A DNA stretch of 40,225 nt from a virus. The translations under genes and the position numbers were made by a program. A model generated the notes under the pieces. The model was not told where the DNA came from. It worked only from the letters and a program-made list of their open reading frames with translations, and made no database searches. The stretch is from IMG/VR virus record IMGVR_UViG_3300032273_000004, positions 1 to 40,225 of that record; one strand, given 5' to 3'. This document shows, one piece after another, positions 29,945-37,362 of this stretch. How positions within the stretch are numbered: position 1 is the first letter of the stretch; every line of letters starts with the position of its first letter.

Positions 29945-30018
29945 TTATCTCGGTTTTGGCCTTGGCACCTTGCCCGGCCTTCGAGATAAATAATAGGACT
30001 TTTCGTCCTACCTTGCAA
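29945..30018 (-). promoter_or_regulatory. Promoter plus leader, copy A
   Basis: Minus strand: TTGCAA (30018-30013), 17 nt holding AGGACGAAAAGTCCT (30009-29995), TATTAT (29995-29990), then a leader of about 45 nt: TTATCTCG ... CGAGATAA, with an inner GGCC/GGCC and GGCA/TGCC pairing. The CGAGATAA arm also holds the only SD-like bases (GAGA) 5-11 nt before the ATG, so the stem can hide it. Nearly identical to copies B and C. Confidence 0.75.
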
Positions 30019-30027
30019 GTATTTTCT

Positions 30028-30059
30028 TTCTTTAATTATTTATTTATTTATTTCTTTAT
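30028..30059. repeat. Octamer array 6, next to leader copy A promoter
   Basis: TTCTTTAA, TTATTTAT, TTATTTAT, TTCTTTAT, in phase on the plus strand, 10 nt upstream of the copy A -35. It overlaps the end codons of the 30040-30348 gene. Confidence 0.6.
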
Positions 30060-30348
30060 TCCAAATAGGCCCAAATCCGGCGCGCTCTGCCAGAATAGCC
30101 CACGCCGCGAAAGGGATTCGCTGCATGTTCGTTTTACGCCCTTCGGCTTTTGCTTTCTCGACCTCTACAGGATCAAAAGCGCACCATTTACGAACGCTTC
30201 TACCATCTGAAACCCCAACCAATGCCGCGGCCTGACTTCCCGTTAAACCGCATAGTCTTAAGATTTCGCGAACTTCTTCGCCTGTCGGTTGCGCCCAATC
30301 TAAACCAAAAGGGATTAGTGTTTCTGGGCGAATAATAGCATTTGTCAT
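30040..30348 (-). CDS. Small HTH-like plasmid protein
   Basis: 102 aa. QPTGEEVREILRLCGLTGSQAAALVGVSDGRSVRKWCAFDP is a helix-turn-helix-like pattern, followed by IPFAAWAILAERAGFG. Similar small proteins occur on gammaproteobacterial plasmids. Function unknown, DNA binding likely. Runs from 30348 to a stop inside array 6; shares the copy B transcript with the 76-aa gene 41 nt upstream. Confidence 0.65.
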   Translation of the reverse strand: MTNAIIRPETLIPFGLDWAQPTGEEVREILRLCGLTGSQAAALVGVSDGRSVRKWCAFDPVEVEKAKAEGRKTNMQRIPFAAWAILAERAGFGPIWNKEINK

Positions 30349-30388
30349 AATGGCACCATTTGGGGCGGCACTGCCGCCCTCTTTATCG

Positions 30389-30619
30389 TTAGTTGGCCAA
30401 CAAGGCGCTTACGCCTCGCCAGCTTTTATATTGTTTTTCGACGGCTTCAAGGCTGGCGAACTGTTTAATCCCCAGACCACGATAAGCGCGACGACTGGCA
30501 TTATCAGTAAACATTTCCCAATATTCACCCAAAGCATCCTCTTTGTGGCTAAGAGTCATCTTATTACCACGCGTTTCTAAATAGAATGTTTTGCTGTCTA
30601 ACTGAATGATTGCTTTCAT
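30389..30619 (-). CDS. Conserved plasmid-type small protein (leader copy B)
   Basis: 76 aa, ATG at 30619. MKAIIQLDSKTFYLETRGNKMTLSHKEDALG...WEMFTDNASRRAYRGLGIKQFASLEAVEKQYKSW has the look of small conserved plasmid proteins of unknown function. Preceded by leader copy B. Confidence 0.65.
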   Translation of the reverse strand: MKAIIQLDSKTFYLETRGNKMTLSHKEDALGEYWEMFTDNASRRAYRGLGIKQFASLEAVEKQYKSWRGVSALLAN

Positions 30620-30623
30620 CGAT

Positions 30624-30697
30624 TTATCTCGGTTTTGGCCTTGGCACCCTGCCCGGCCTTTGAGATAAATAATAGGACTTTTCGTCCTAAATTACAA
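30624..30697 (-). promoter_or_regulatory. Promoter plus leader, copy B
   Basis: Minus strand TTGTAA (30697-30692), 17 nt with AGGACGAAAAGTCCT (30688-30674), TATTAT, then the conserved leader. One base of the outer stem differs (TTATCTCA/CGAGATAA), weakening one pair. Otherwise the same as copies A and C. Confidence 0.75.
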
Positions 30698-30706
30698 GCG
30701 ATTACT

Positions 30707-30738
30707 TTCTTTAATTCTTTATTTCGTTAATTAAAGCC
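30707..30738. repeat. Octamer array 7, next to leader copy B promoter
   Basis: TTCTTTAA, TTCTTTAT, TTCGTTAA, TTAAAGCC (last one degenerate), in phase on the plus strand, starting 10 nt upstream of the copy B -35. Overlaps a weak hairpin GCCGA/TCGGC (30736-30750) that may end the 30828-31166 gene. Confidence 0.65.
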
Positions 30739-30827
30739 GAGCAAAGTCGGCGTTTTAACTTATGCAGATAAGCGAACACGGCGCGTAAAATCCACCGCAA
30801 TCACATTAGATTCCACCCTAACCGCCT

Positions 30828-31166
30828 CTAATGGCTCTTGAGGCGATTAATGGACTCAGCCAAGCCGTAACACTCTAAAGCCTCGTTAAGCGCTTCCTGA
30901 TTGAAATAAGCCGTAAAATGGTCGCAAAAATGATAAGGACCACTAACGTTAAACTCATCATCACGATAAAAGCACGTAGCATCGTGATAATTGTTTTCAT
31001 CTTTAAGCCATGCGATCACTTCTTCTGCAGTGACCAGGTGGTAGGCGCTCTCGTAGCTATCATCAATTTGCATTGATGATACGCGGCCAATAATGCCAAC
31101 GGCACTATTTAAAATAGATTGGATCTTCTTGGTAGCATTTTTACGAATCGTTTTGTAATCAGTCAT
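30828..31166 (-). CDS. Plasmid-type small protein (leader copy C)
   Basis: 112 aa from the ATG at 31166 (MTDYKTIRKNATKKIQSILN); the longer frame is only a reading of the leader. YHLVTAEEVIAWLKDENNYHDATCFYRDDEFN is an alpha/beta pattern, function unknown. Preceded by leader copy C. The region 30751-30827 after its stop has no convincing gene. Confidence 0.65.
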   Translation of the reverse strand: MTDYKTIRKNATKKIQSILNSAVGIIGRVSSMQIDDSYESAYHLVTAEEVIAWLKDENNYHDATCFYRDDEFNVSGPYHFCDHFTAYFNQEALNEALECYGLAESINRLKSH

Positions 31167-31170
31167 CGAA

Positions 31171-31244
31171 TTATCTCGGTTTTGGCCTTGGCACCTTGCC
31201 CGGCCTTCGAGATAAATAATAGGACTTTTCGTCCTAGCTTGCAA
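31171..31244 (-). promoter_or_regulatory. Promoter plus leader, copy C
   Basis: Minus strand TTGCAA (31244-31239), 17 nt with AGGACGAAAAGTCCT (31235-31221), TATTAT, then the conserved leader TTATCTCG...CGAGATAA before the ATG at 31166. No octamer array upstream, unlike copies A and B. Confidence 0.75.
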
Positions 31245-31289
31245 CTGTTTTTTTTGCGCCCAGAAGCGCACCCACAGAACCTACTTTCA

Positions 31290-31695
31290 AATGAGGACTA
31301 GCCCCGCAGGGATAAGCAAAGCACGAAGTGCAAGCGAAGCACCAAGCCGCTCGATGCGGTTCGGTAGACCATGATACTTAATCGGCGCGGTTAGTTACAC
31401 AGAGCGTCGTTAAATCTCGCCTTACTCTTCTGCTAGACCTCGCGAAGCGAAAGAAGGCTAGGTGATAGGCTTAAATTAAATACGAAAGGTTAAGGATTGG
31501 TTCCACTAGATAATCGTAATACTCGAAAGGATGACGGTCGGATGACAAAAGGAATGTTCAGCGCAGCCAGCTATTGCGATAAGCCTAATCAAGAGTGATT
31601 GATTAAAGCTGGCTGTTGGGGCCCGTTAAATTGTGCCCTATGTAGTAAAGGTGATCGATGTAGTTCAATCACAATTTAATGGGAGGTACTTGATA
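31290..31695 (+). ncRNA. Candidate large structured RNA (about 400 nt)
   Basis: No gene, but many nested pairings: GCAC-GAA-GTGC (31321-31331); AGCCGC/GCGGTT (31345-31361); CGGCGC/GCGTCG (31383-31388/31404-31409); CTAG-a-CCT/AGG-CTAG with an inner CGC-GAA-GCG (31433-31461); AGGCTTA/TAAGCCT at long range (31467-31473/31580-31586); AGCCAGCT/AGCTGGCT (31565-31572/31607-31614); 14-bp CCCGTTAAATTGTG/CACAATTTAATGGG (31622-31635/31670-31683). Three non-Watson-Crick pairs are G-U only if the plus strand is the RNA. The 5' and 3' ends and a promoter are not clear. It lies 3' of the Rep gene. Confidence 0.6.
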
Positions 31696-31699
31696 TATT

Positions 31700-31932
31700 A
31701 TGTTTCTTTTTAATTTGGGGGAATGTGCGCTATTTATAGAAGGGATCATACGCCAGTTAATGGAGGGTAGTTTGAAAGTTATCCACAAGCATGGTTAAAA
31801 GCATCAAAAATACGTAAGGAAATAGACGTGTATTATAGCATTTTACTCGCTAAGTTGCTGTAAATGCGGGGATTATTTAACGGAAGGATCGAGAAAATCC
31901 GCAACTAAGCGGCATGTTTAAAATGGGGGGAC
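31700..31932. other. Candidate replication origin (oriR-like) downstream of Rep, with DnaA box
   Basis: A noncoding stretch just 3' of the Rep stop. It holds the perfect consensus DnaA box TTATCCACA at 31779-31787, in an A+T-rich context, and an inverted repeat CGCTAAGTTGC/GCAACTAAGCG (31849-31859/31901-31911, one mismatch). In IncFII-type plasmids the origin with one DnaA box lies downstream of repA, the same layout. No iterons are visible. Confidence 0.6.
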
Positions 31933-32820
31933 CTAATAGGGTATGTCGGCGCAGTCGTCTACTGGGCCGGGGTCAGACTCTAACTCGCGAGACTTATACA
32001 GCGCCTTGATCTCTGCATGGCTAAAGCCCTGGTTCAAAAGGTTTAGCGTCTCTTCTGTCCGGTTCTGGGACTGCAACGAAGCTAACATTTCAGTTATTGG
32101 CTTCGTCACACGTTCGAATTTAGCATGGCTGCGTTGCTTGTTGCGTTTATCTCTGACCTTATCATCTACTTTACGGTAACTATCTAACTGCTCTTGCTCT
32201 GGCGTTTTCTCAAGCTGTTTGATTTGCTTTCTTTGTTTAGCCTTGGCGCGTTGCACTGTCACAAACTGACCAAGACCCAGCATTTCAAAGATCACCATAT
32301 TTAAACGTTTGATTGATGCTACACCACGATAAACAGGGCCGACATCACTGTCCTTTTCTTCTCTTTGTTCAAAAGAAAGGTAAAGGCCCGCGCGTTTTAA
32401 GCTGTAGATGCAATTATCAACAGTTCTTGATGGCATGTTAAGGCGATCAGCAAACAAGCTATTTTCACAGCGTTCTAACTTATGAGTGACTCGATCACGA
32501 ACACCAACGAGGTTTGATGCTAAGTCATAATGAAGGATAGCCGTCGCTAAAACCTTCATGGTATTAGCGTAATGATCAGCCCTATCGCAAATTCGAGTTT
32601 TTAGCTTACTGCGATTTTGGATACTTTGAAGGACCTCAGTCGCCGCTTGCAACAACACATAAGGAAGTCGTTCGCTAACGTCATAACCAAGGCTAGATGA
32701 TAGGTATTTCGCATTTTCTTCGGCGTTTTTCTTCGCCCATGCGGTTTTTTCTTGTTGCGAGTAGTCTCTAAACTCGTCAGCTAGGACTTTAGCCCTAGTT
32801 ACAGATACATTTTCTTTCAT
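31933..32820 (-). CDS. rep: Plasmid replication initiator protein, RepA (IncFII/IncI-like)
   Basis: 295 aa from the ATG at 32820 (MKENVSVTRAKVLADEFRDY); a TTG at 32856 is also in frame. The middle has a winged-helix part (LFADRLNMPSRTVDNCIYSLKRAGLYL) and VASIKRLNMVIFEMLGLGQF, the pattern of antisense-controlled theta initiators. The C-terminal third is basic and charged (KAKQRKQIKQLEKTPEQEQL), typical of the family. No SD is obvious, which fits coupled translation. Replication would start at oriR downstream. An alternative family with the same layout cannot be excluded. Confidence 0.75.
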   Translation of the reverse strand: MKENVSVTRAKVLADEFRDYSQQEKTAWAKKNAEENAKYLSSSLGYDVSERLPYVLLQAATEVLQSIQNRSKLKTRICDRADHYANTMKVLATAILHYDLASNLVGVRDRVTHKLERCENSLFADRLNMPSRTVDNCIYSLKRAGLYLSFEQREEKDSDVGPVYRGVASIKRLNMVIFEMLGLGQFVTVQRAKAKQRKQIKQLEKTPEQEQLDSYRKVDDKVRDKRNKQRSHAKFERVTKPITEMLASLQSQNRTEETLNLLNQGFSHAEIKALYKSRELESDPGPVDDCADIPY

Positions 32821-32847
32821 ACTGATGCTTTTTTTACCGTTTAAGGC

Positions 32848-32968
32848 TTGCAGCAATCAGGTACAACAAGTAAACTCTAATTTGTTATGTAGGGTTTTGT
32901 ATTATGCCGCCAAACATTAATACACTTGTTATTGCCCGATTAAAGAACCCCGCTTTTGCGGGGTTTTT
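32848..32968 (+). ncRNA. Candidate antisense RNA of rep (copy-number control)
   Basis: Plus-strand promoter TTGCAG (32848-32853), 17 nt, TAAACT (32871-32876), start near 32884; intrinsic terminator AACCCCGC-TTTT-GCGGGGTT-TTT at 32946-32968, so an RNA of about 85 nt. Inside, TGTATTA/TAATACA (32898-32904/32918-32924) makes a hairpin with loop TGCCGCCAAACAT. The opposite strand (rep mRNA) shows TTGGCG in its loop, the motif known from antisense-controlled IncB/IncI/IncFII-type replicons. The leader may also encode a 10-aa peptide from ATG TTT GGC on the minus strand. Confidence 0.65.
32946..32968 (+). terminator. Terminator of the antisense RNA
   Basis: AACCCCGC-TTTT-GCGGGGTT with TTT after it, then GCTTTTT. 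Plus orientation is stronger than minus, where TTCTTTAAT follows. Confidence 0.85.
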
Positions 32969-33086
32969 GCTTTTTAAACCTTTATTAATCTTCATCTTGC
33001 CCGCCTAAGTCGCCAAACCATAAGCCAACAAGCACTAAAACAACATTTCGCAATAAGCCTACCACACGATGCGGAAAGGATCACGC

Positions 33087-33114
33087 AAAAAAAGATCTGG
33101 TTATTTATCCAGAT
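33087..33114 (-). terminator. Terminator of the LexA-controlled gene
   Basis: Minus strand ATCTGG-ATAAATAA-CCAGAT followed by C and seven T. It overlaps the stop of the 33105 gene, so that gene is a single-gene unit. Confidence 0.75.
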
Positions 33115-33308
33115 TGGTCCGACTCGCCGTTCTTCTGGTCGAATCGCTTTAACTGCACTGCAGTTGCACTCGCCACCTTAATCGCTTGATGCAGTCCAGG
33201 ATCGCAAATTTCGCTATCCTCGCTTGCTGCCTCAATAAAACGTAATAATGCGGCCAAGTTATCGACTGTACCTGATCTCGTTCCGTCGTTTAAAGGGTTC
33301 ACGTTCAA
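33105..33308 (-). CDS. Small LexA-controlled protein, candidate SOS anti-repressor
   Basis: 67 aa from the TTG at 33308 (LNVNPLNDGTRSGTVDNLAALL), which has GGAG 8 nt upstream; a GTG at 33317 (70 aa) would have its SD touching the start. Helical, amphipathic (DNLAALLRFIEAASEDS, DPGLHQAIKVASATAVQLKRF), no DNA-binding motif. A near-consensus LexA box is at 33336-33355 over its TATAAT -10. It stands between the late tail operon and rep. As the repressor cannot self-cleave, a role like that of Tum (phage 186) or AntC (N15) is a fair inference. Confidence 0.7.
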   Translation of the reverse strand: MNVNPLNDGTRSGTVDNLAALLRFIEAASEDSEICDPGLHQAIKVASATAVQLKRFDQKNGESDQSG

Positions 33309-33335
33309 AATTTGCACTCCGATCGACTTTTATTA

Positions 33336-33355
33336 TACTGTTTATTTATACAGTA
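33336..33355. promoter_or_regulatory. LexA (SOS) box
   Basis: TACTGTTTATTTATACAGTA: the outer TACTGT/ACAGTA is perfect and the spacing CTGT-N8-ACAG is the gammaproteobacterial LexA consensus. On the minus strand the TATAAT at about 33338-33333 is the -10 of the downstream small gene, so bound LexA would block it. No good -35 is visible. Confidence 0.85.
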
Positions 33356-33428
33356 AGATTATGCACACAAAACCCCATCGGCATCAAGTTTATAACGTTT
33401 TTTGTCGATAAGGCTTTGTTGTGAATGA

Positions 33429-34400
33429 TTATTTAGGTATCACTAATTCGAGTGTTGTTTCTGAAATTCGATCACGTCCAACAAAGTGATCGGCGCCTTC
33501 AACCACCCATAGGCCATTGGCCACCGGCTTATGGTTTAGCACCTGGATTCGGAAGCCTACGCCCAAATGAGGGCTAAGCGGGCGAGTTAAAGAAAACGTC
33601 TTTTTCCCTCGTTGGCGTTCTTCCAGTTCAGCCGTAGCGGCTTTTAACGCCTCATCTTCGCTCATGTACTCCTGTTTGAGCGTCAATGAAGGCTCGCCGT
33701 CGCCGGCTTTCACCTGGCGTTTTTGTTGGGCAGGCTCATCAAACCAATGCGCCACCACCGATTGATAGTTGTCTCGCTCTTTGGTTACGATTCGACCCGA
33801 TGAGTTATGCGCGTCGGCGATCACTTCTAGCGGCATTTCCTGACCACTGGCGGTTTTTCCTTCCCCTTTCCCAGTCACCAGTAAACGTTCAGCGACTGGT
33901 TTTGCTATTGCGCCATATTGACGACCAAGGCGGGTTAATAGGTTTAAATCCGATTCGGCTTTCTGATCGATGTGCTCAAATTTAATCTTGGCCAGCTCAT
34001 CACTGATCACCGGCTGCAGATTGTTTTCACTGGCGAGCTGTTTTACCAAATCGCCATACGTGATGTTGTCAAAGGTTCGGTCTTTGGGCGCTTTAATATT
34101 CCCTTTTATATCTGCTGCAGTGCCATGAATGATCAAGTCGTCGTTATCGAGCGATTCTTCTAACTCTGTCACTTGATAAACACCTTTTGGGACCAGTGCT
34201 TTCCCCGTTCCGAGAGAAATAATCAACTTTGCACCGGTCGATAATGGTTTAATCACATTGCCGCGGTTATCCAGGGTAATTGTCACCGAGTCAGATTCAA
34301 CACCCGCCGCATCATGCAACGTCATACTTAAAAAGCGGTCTTGAATCTTCGCGGTGATATCGGCATCGTTGGCCATAATTTGATAAATCGGTGGTTCCAT
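33429..34400 (-). CDS. Baseplate hub / late control protein, P2 gpD-like
   Basis: 323 aa. MEPPIYQIMANDADITAKIQDRFLSMTLHD is the gpD start, and ESDSVTITLDNRG and YQVTELEESLDNDDLIIHGTAADI continue the pattern. It is the last tail gene (X, then D), as in P2. The name late control is historic; in tails this family is the hub between spike and tape measure. Confidence 0.92.
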   Translation of the reverse strand: MEPPIYQIMANDADITAKIQDRFLSMTLHDAAGVESDSVTITLDNRGNVIKPLSTGAKLIISLGTGKALVPKGVYQVTELEESLDNDDLIIHGTAADIKGNIKAPKDRTFDNITYGDLVKQLASENNLQPVISDELAKIKFEHIDQKAESDLNLLTRLGRQYGAIAKPVAERLLVTGKGEGKTASGQEMPLEVIADAHNSSGRIVTKERDNYQSVVAHWFDEPAQQKRQVKAGDGEPSLTLKQEYMSEDEALKAATAELEERQRGKKTFSLTRPLSPHLGVGFRIQVLNHKPVANGLWVVEGADHFVGRDRISETTLELVIPK

Positions 34401-34418
34401 ATTGACTCCATAACAGGC

Positions 34419-34634
34419 TTAATCCCATAAACTGATTGTGCTGGTATCTTCTGCCGGACCTAAATCGGGCAACTCGATCACAAGCCCCGCCGGAAGCACC
34501 GGACCATAAGCGGCTAACCCCGGGTTCGCATCGAGAACCGCTTCCACGGCTCTCGGACGTTCTCCGTAATACTGCGTACAAACCCAATCCAACATATCGC
34601 CGGTTCGGGTTCGATATTGTGTGTTAGAACTCAT
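34419..34634 (-). CDS. Tail protein X, LysM-like
   Basis: 71 aa. YRTRTGDMLDWVCTQYYG...VEAVLDANPGLAAYG is the LysM-like X pattern. Overlaps U by 11 nt and lies 18 nt before D. Confidence 0.9.
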   Translation of the reverse strand: MSSNTQYRTRTGDMLDWVCTQYYGERPRAVEAVLDANPGLAAYGPVLPAGLVIELPDLGPAEDTSTISLWD

Positions 34635-35040
34635 CTTCCCCCCACTCCGAGATTTTTAAGGTCCCTTTAATCACTAGCGGGATCCCGTCCTCGGTAAACT
34701 CCGTGTCGGTTTCTTCCAGGCTTTCGATACACCAAAGGCCAAGATCAGACCCGCCCAGGGCATTACTGCCAACTAGGCGGTGCGGTTTGCCCTGATCTGC
34801 TAATGCAGCCAAGCGGCTAAACATCAATAATCCGGCTTTATTTTCCGGAAAATGCGCAATGTTTAGCGTGATGGTGTCACTGTCGGGGCCGTGGAACTGT
34901 TTTGCTGGCTTTCGGCCGAGTCGGTTCTTTTTCGCCCAGGTCCATGATTTCGAGCGCTGTAGCTGCTGATACTGAACCGTGCTAATGCTAAAAAAGAAAT
35001 CACCCAGGGCCAACATGACCCCGTTTCGCAATACACTCAT
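34624..35040 (-). CDS. Tail protein U
   Basis: 138 aa, P2 gpU-like: MLALGDFFFSISTVQYQQLQRSKSWTWAKKNRLGRKP, then the FHGPDSDTITLNIAHFPENKAG core. Located after the tape measure, before X. Structural role in the tail tip. Confidence 0.9.
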   Translation of the reverse strand: MSVLRNGVMLALGDFFFSISTVQYQQLQRSKSWTWAKKNRLGRKPAKQFHGPDSDTITLNIAHFPENKAGLLMFSRLAALADQGKPHRLVGSNALGGSDLGLWCIESLEETDTEFTEDGIPLVIKGTLKISEWGEDEF

Positions 35041-35052
35041 AAACTAAGTTCC

Positions 35053-37362
35053 TTAGTCATAAATTGTTCCACGTTGACGACGTGAGCGGTCACGTTCTCG
35101 GCGGTCCATTTCTTCGGCAACACGACGCGCTAAGTCGTCTTGGCTTTCGCCAGGCTGCTGTACGATCTGGATTTTGTTTTCAGTTTGGTAGGTATTGGAA
35201 GCGCCACGGCTGGCACTGATCCCCGTTTTGGCTTGATAAGGCATCACCCCGCCACTGGCTGCTAAAGCCGGTGAACTGCCCGAGGTTGTCACCTGGCCAT
35301 TCATGGCAATGTTTTTAACGGCCGTTTCATCATCACCGAATAAGCTGTTCCACCATCCGGCGACTTTTCCCACCAGGGCGCCGATGGTTTCCATTGCTCC
35401 GGTGAACTTGCTGACAATGCCGTCCCACAAGTTGGTAAAGAACTCACCAAGCGGTTCCCAATACTTAATCACCAGGGCAACCACGCCGATCAACGCCATC
35501 ACAGCCAACACAACCAAGCCGATAGGGTTCGCATTCAGCGCGGCATTTAAGCCCCATTGAGCCACCGCCCAGGCTTTCGCACCAAACGCGAGCGCCTTTT
35601 GCATCGTGGCCATGATCCCCATTGATTGCATCGAGGTGATCATCGCGAAGTTATAGGCGATTTGAGCGGCTTTAACGGCAATCAGACCCGTTTTAAGGGC
35701 AATGATGGCCATAATGGCCCCGCCTATCATTTGGGTTAAGAATGGGAATTTCTCGGCAAAGCTGGCGATCATCATGGCCGCTTCGCCCACGGTATCAGTG
35801 ATAAACATCATCATCGGGGCGAACACTTTCCCCAGGGTGGCCGTTAAGTTCTGCACACGCTGGTTCATGCGCTGAGTCGATTCGGTTGGACCGTTTAAGA
35901 TCGCCGCGGCCATCTTGTTCGTGGTGTCCATACCGCCCTGCAGCGCGCCATTCATCGAGAGAATGTTTTCTTTTAGCTTGTCGGTTTCGGGATAGAGCAA
36001 CTTGATAAGCGCCATTGCTTCATCCGTCCCGAACGCCTTTTTAAGCTCCTGTTCTTCGACGGCGTCAATCGTATCGCCGTATTTACTTTGCAGCTCGGCG
36101 AGGATGTCGGGCATCCCTTTAAGCTGATTATTGGCATCAAGGAAGCTCAAACCCAGCTGATCACCGGCGCGGGCGGCAGACCCTAAGAACGCCTTATATT
36201 TCGTGGCCGCTTCACTGCCGGACATGGTCGCTTGTAACTGACCTAAAACGGAAAGCTGCTCCGCAAACGACACGTTAGCCGAAGTGGCTGCAGCACCCAG
36301 ATTAGAGATCGCCGAGCTCATGTTTTCGCCATCGGTTTTAAACGCTTGCACCGATGAGGCAATCCCGGCACTGAAATACTTACCGAATTGCATGTCCCGC
36401 TCTTGCTCGGACATTGCGTTCCAACCGGCAATCGTATCACCGCCAAACTTATCAAACTGCTTGCGGTAAATGCCGTAACCGGACGCGAACAAACTGGTCA
36501 TTTGGTCCGTGGTTGATTTCGTTGCGCCCGCAGTCATGGCCGCAATGCGGGTAAATTCGCCCACAGCGGCATCAGACAGCGACGAAATACCCGATTTGAT
36601 GTCGTAGCTTGCTGCGATAAATTCTGCTTGTGTGGTGCCCGCCCATTGGTTGGTAAAATCTTTTGCGGCTTGCGTGACCTCCTCGATACCCTCGGCACCG
36701 ATCCCCAAACTCTGAATCGTCCCCTGGGCGCTGGCCACTTCGCCATAACTATCGGTGAGCTGTTTCATCGCAAACACTGCAGCGCCCACCTTGGCGGTGT
36801 CCATTGCTGCAGACCCCATCAAGGCGCTGTTTTTATCGCGCAAGGCGGTGAGTTTCTTCTCACGCTGCGCCACCACTTCTAACTTGCGTTGCTGTTCCTC
36901 TAAGCGTTGATTAACTCGGGCGGTGTGGCGCTCTAACTGGCTGGTTGCCTGGCGTAAGTTTTTGGTACTCACTCCGGCCGCATTTAAGCGGGTACGCATT
37001 TCAGACAGTTGTGTGTTTTCTTTTTCGTGTTGCTTGGTGAGCTGCTGCGCTTCACGCTTGGCCCGGTTGAACTCATTAGTCAAAGCACGGCTAGGCGTTT
37101 CGGCCTGTTTGATCTGCTGGGCTAATTGAGCGACTTTCTTTTGCTGCGCATCGAGCGCGCGTTCGGTGTTGGCGCTTTCTCGTTTTAGCTGCTTGAAGGA
37201 TTCAAGATCGCCCGAGGTTTGCTGCAGTCGTTTAAGTTGCTTGTGCGTGTTCTCGATGGCCACCGCCGACTTTTTGCTTTGGTCGGTGACTTTCTGGAAT
37301 GGGGCGGTGTATTTATCCACCATTTCCATGACCATCGTCAGTTTATGTTTTTGATCGGACAT
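35053..37362 (-). CDS. Tape measure protein, P2 gpT-like
   Basis: 769 aa. Residues about 15-190 are a long coiled coil (KQLKRESANTERALDAQQKKVAQLAQQIKQ), then the conserved QGTIQSLGIGAEGIEEVTQAAKDF domain. Hydrophobic segments at about 520-630 (MIGGAIMAIIALKTGLIAV, NPIGLVVLAVMALIGVVALVI). It sets the tail length; 769 aa suggests a tail somewhat over 100 nm by the usual about 0.15 nm per residue (family rule). C-terminal tail DLARRVAEEMDRRERDRSRRQ is charged. Confidence 0.93.
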   Translation of the reverse strand: MSDQKHKLTMVMEMVDKYTAPFQKVTDQSKKSAVAIENTHKQLKRLQQTSGDLESFKQLKRESANTERALDAQQKKVAQLAQQIKQAETPSRALTNEFNRAKREAQQLTKQHEKENTQLSEMRTRLNAAGVSTKNLRQATSQLERHTARVNQRLEEQQRKLEVVAQREKKLTALRDKNSALMGSAAMDTAKVGAAVFAMKQLTDSYGEVASAQGTIQSLGIGAEGIEEVTQAAKDFTNQWAGTTQAEFIAASYDIKSGISSLSDAAVGEFTRIAAMTAGATKSTTDQMTSLFASGYGIYRKQFDKFGGDTIAGWNAMSEQERDMQFGKYFSAGIASSVQAFKTDGENMSSAISNLGAAATSANVSFAEQLSVLGQLQATMSGSEAATKYKAFLGSAARAGDQLGLSFLDANNQLKGMPDILAELQSKYGDTIDAVEEQELKKAFGTDEAMALIKLLYPETDKLKENILSMNGALQGGMDTTNKMAAAILNGPTESTQRMNQRVQNLTATLGKVFAPMMMFITDTVGEAAMMIASFAEKFPFLTQMIGGAIMAIIALKTGLIAVKAAQIAYNFAMITSMQSMGIMATMQKALAFGAKAWAVAQWGLNAALNANPIGLVVLAVMALIGVVALVIKYWEPLGEFFTNLWDGIVSKFTGAMETIGALVGKVAGWWNSLFGDDETAVKNIAMNGQVTTSGSSPALAASGGVMPYQAKTGISASRGASNTYQTENKIQIVQQPGESQDDLARRVAEEMDRRERDRSRRQRGTIYD

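Noticed and set aside
30028-30059. Octamer arrays as simple AT-rich low-complexity sequence
   Set aside because: Possible for single arrays, but the exact 8-bp phase and the shared TTC(G/T/A)TTAA core at eight loci argue for a real repeat family.
30774-30827. 18-aa frame VESNVIAVDFTRRVRLSA downstream of the copy C gene
   Set aside because: GTG start with a poor SD, very short and overlapping the stop region of the previous gene; could be a relic of a longer protein but cannot be supported.
29945-31244. CRISPR-like array from the three leader copies
   Set aside because: Only three copies, spaced by about 0.6 kb, each before a gene and containing promoter elements; no spacers.
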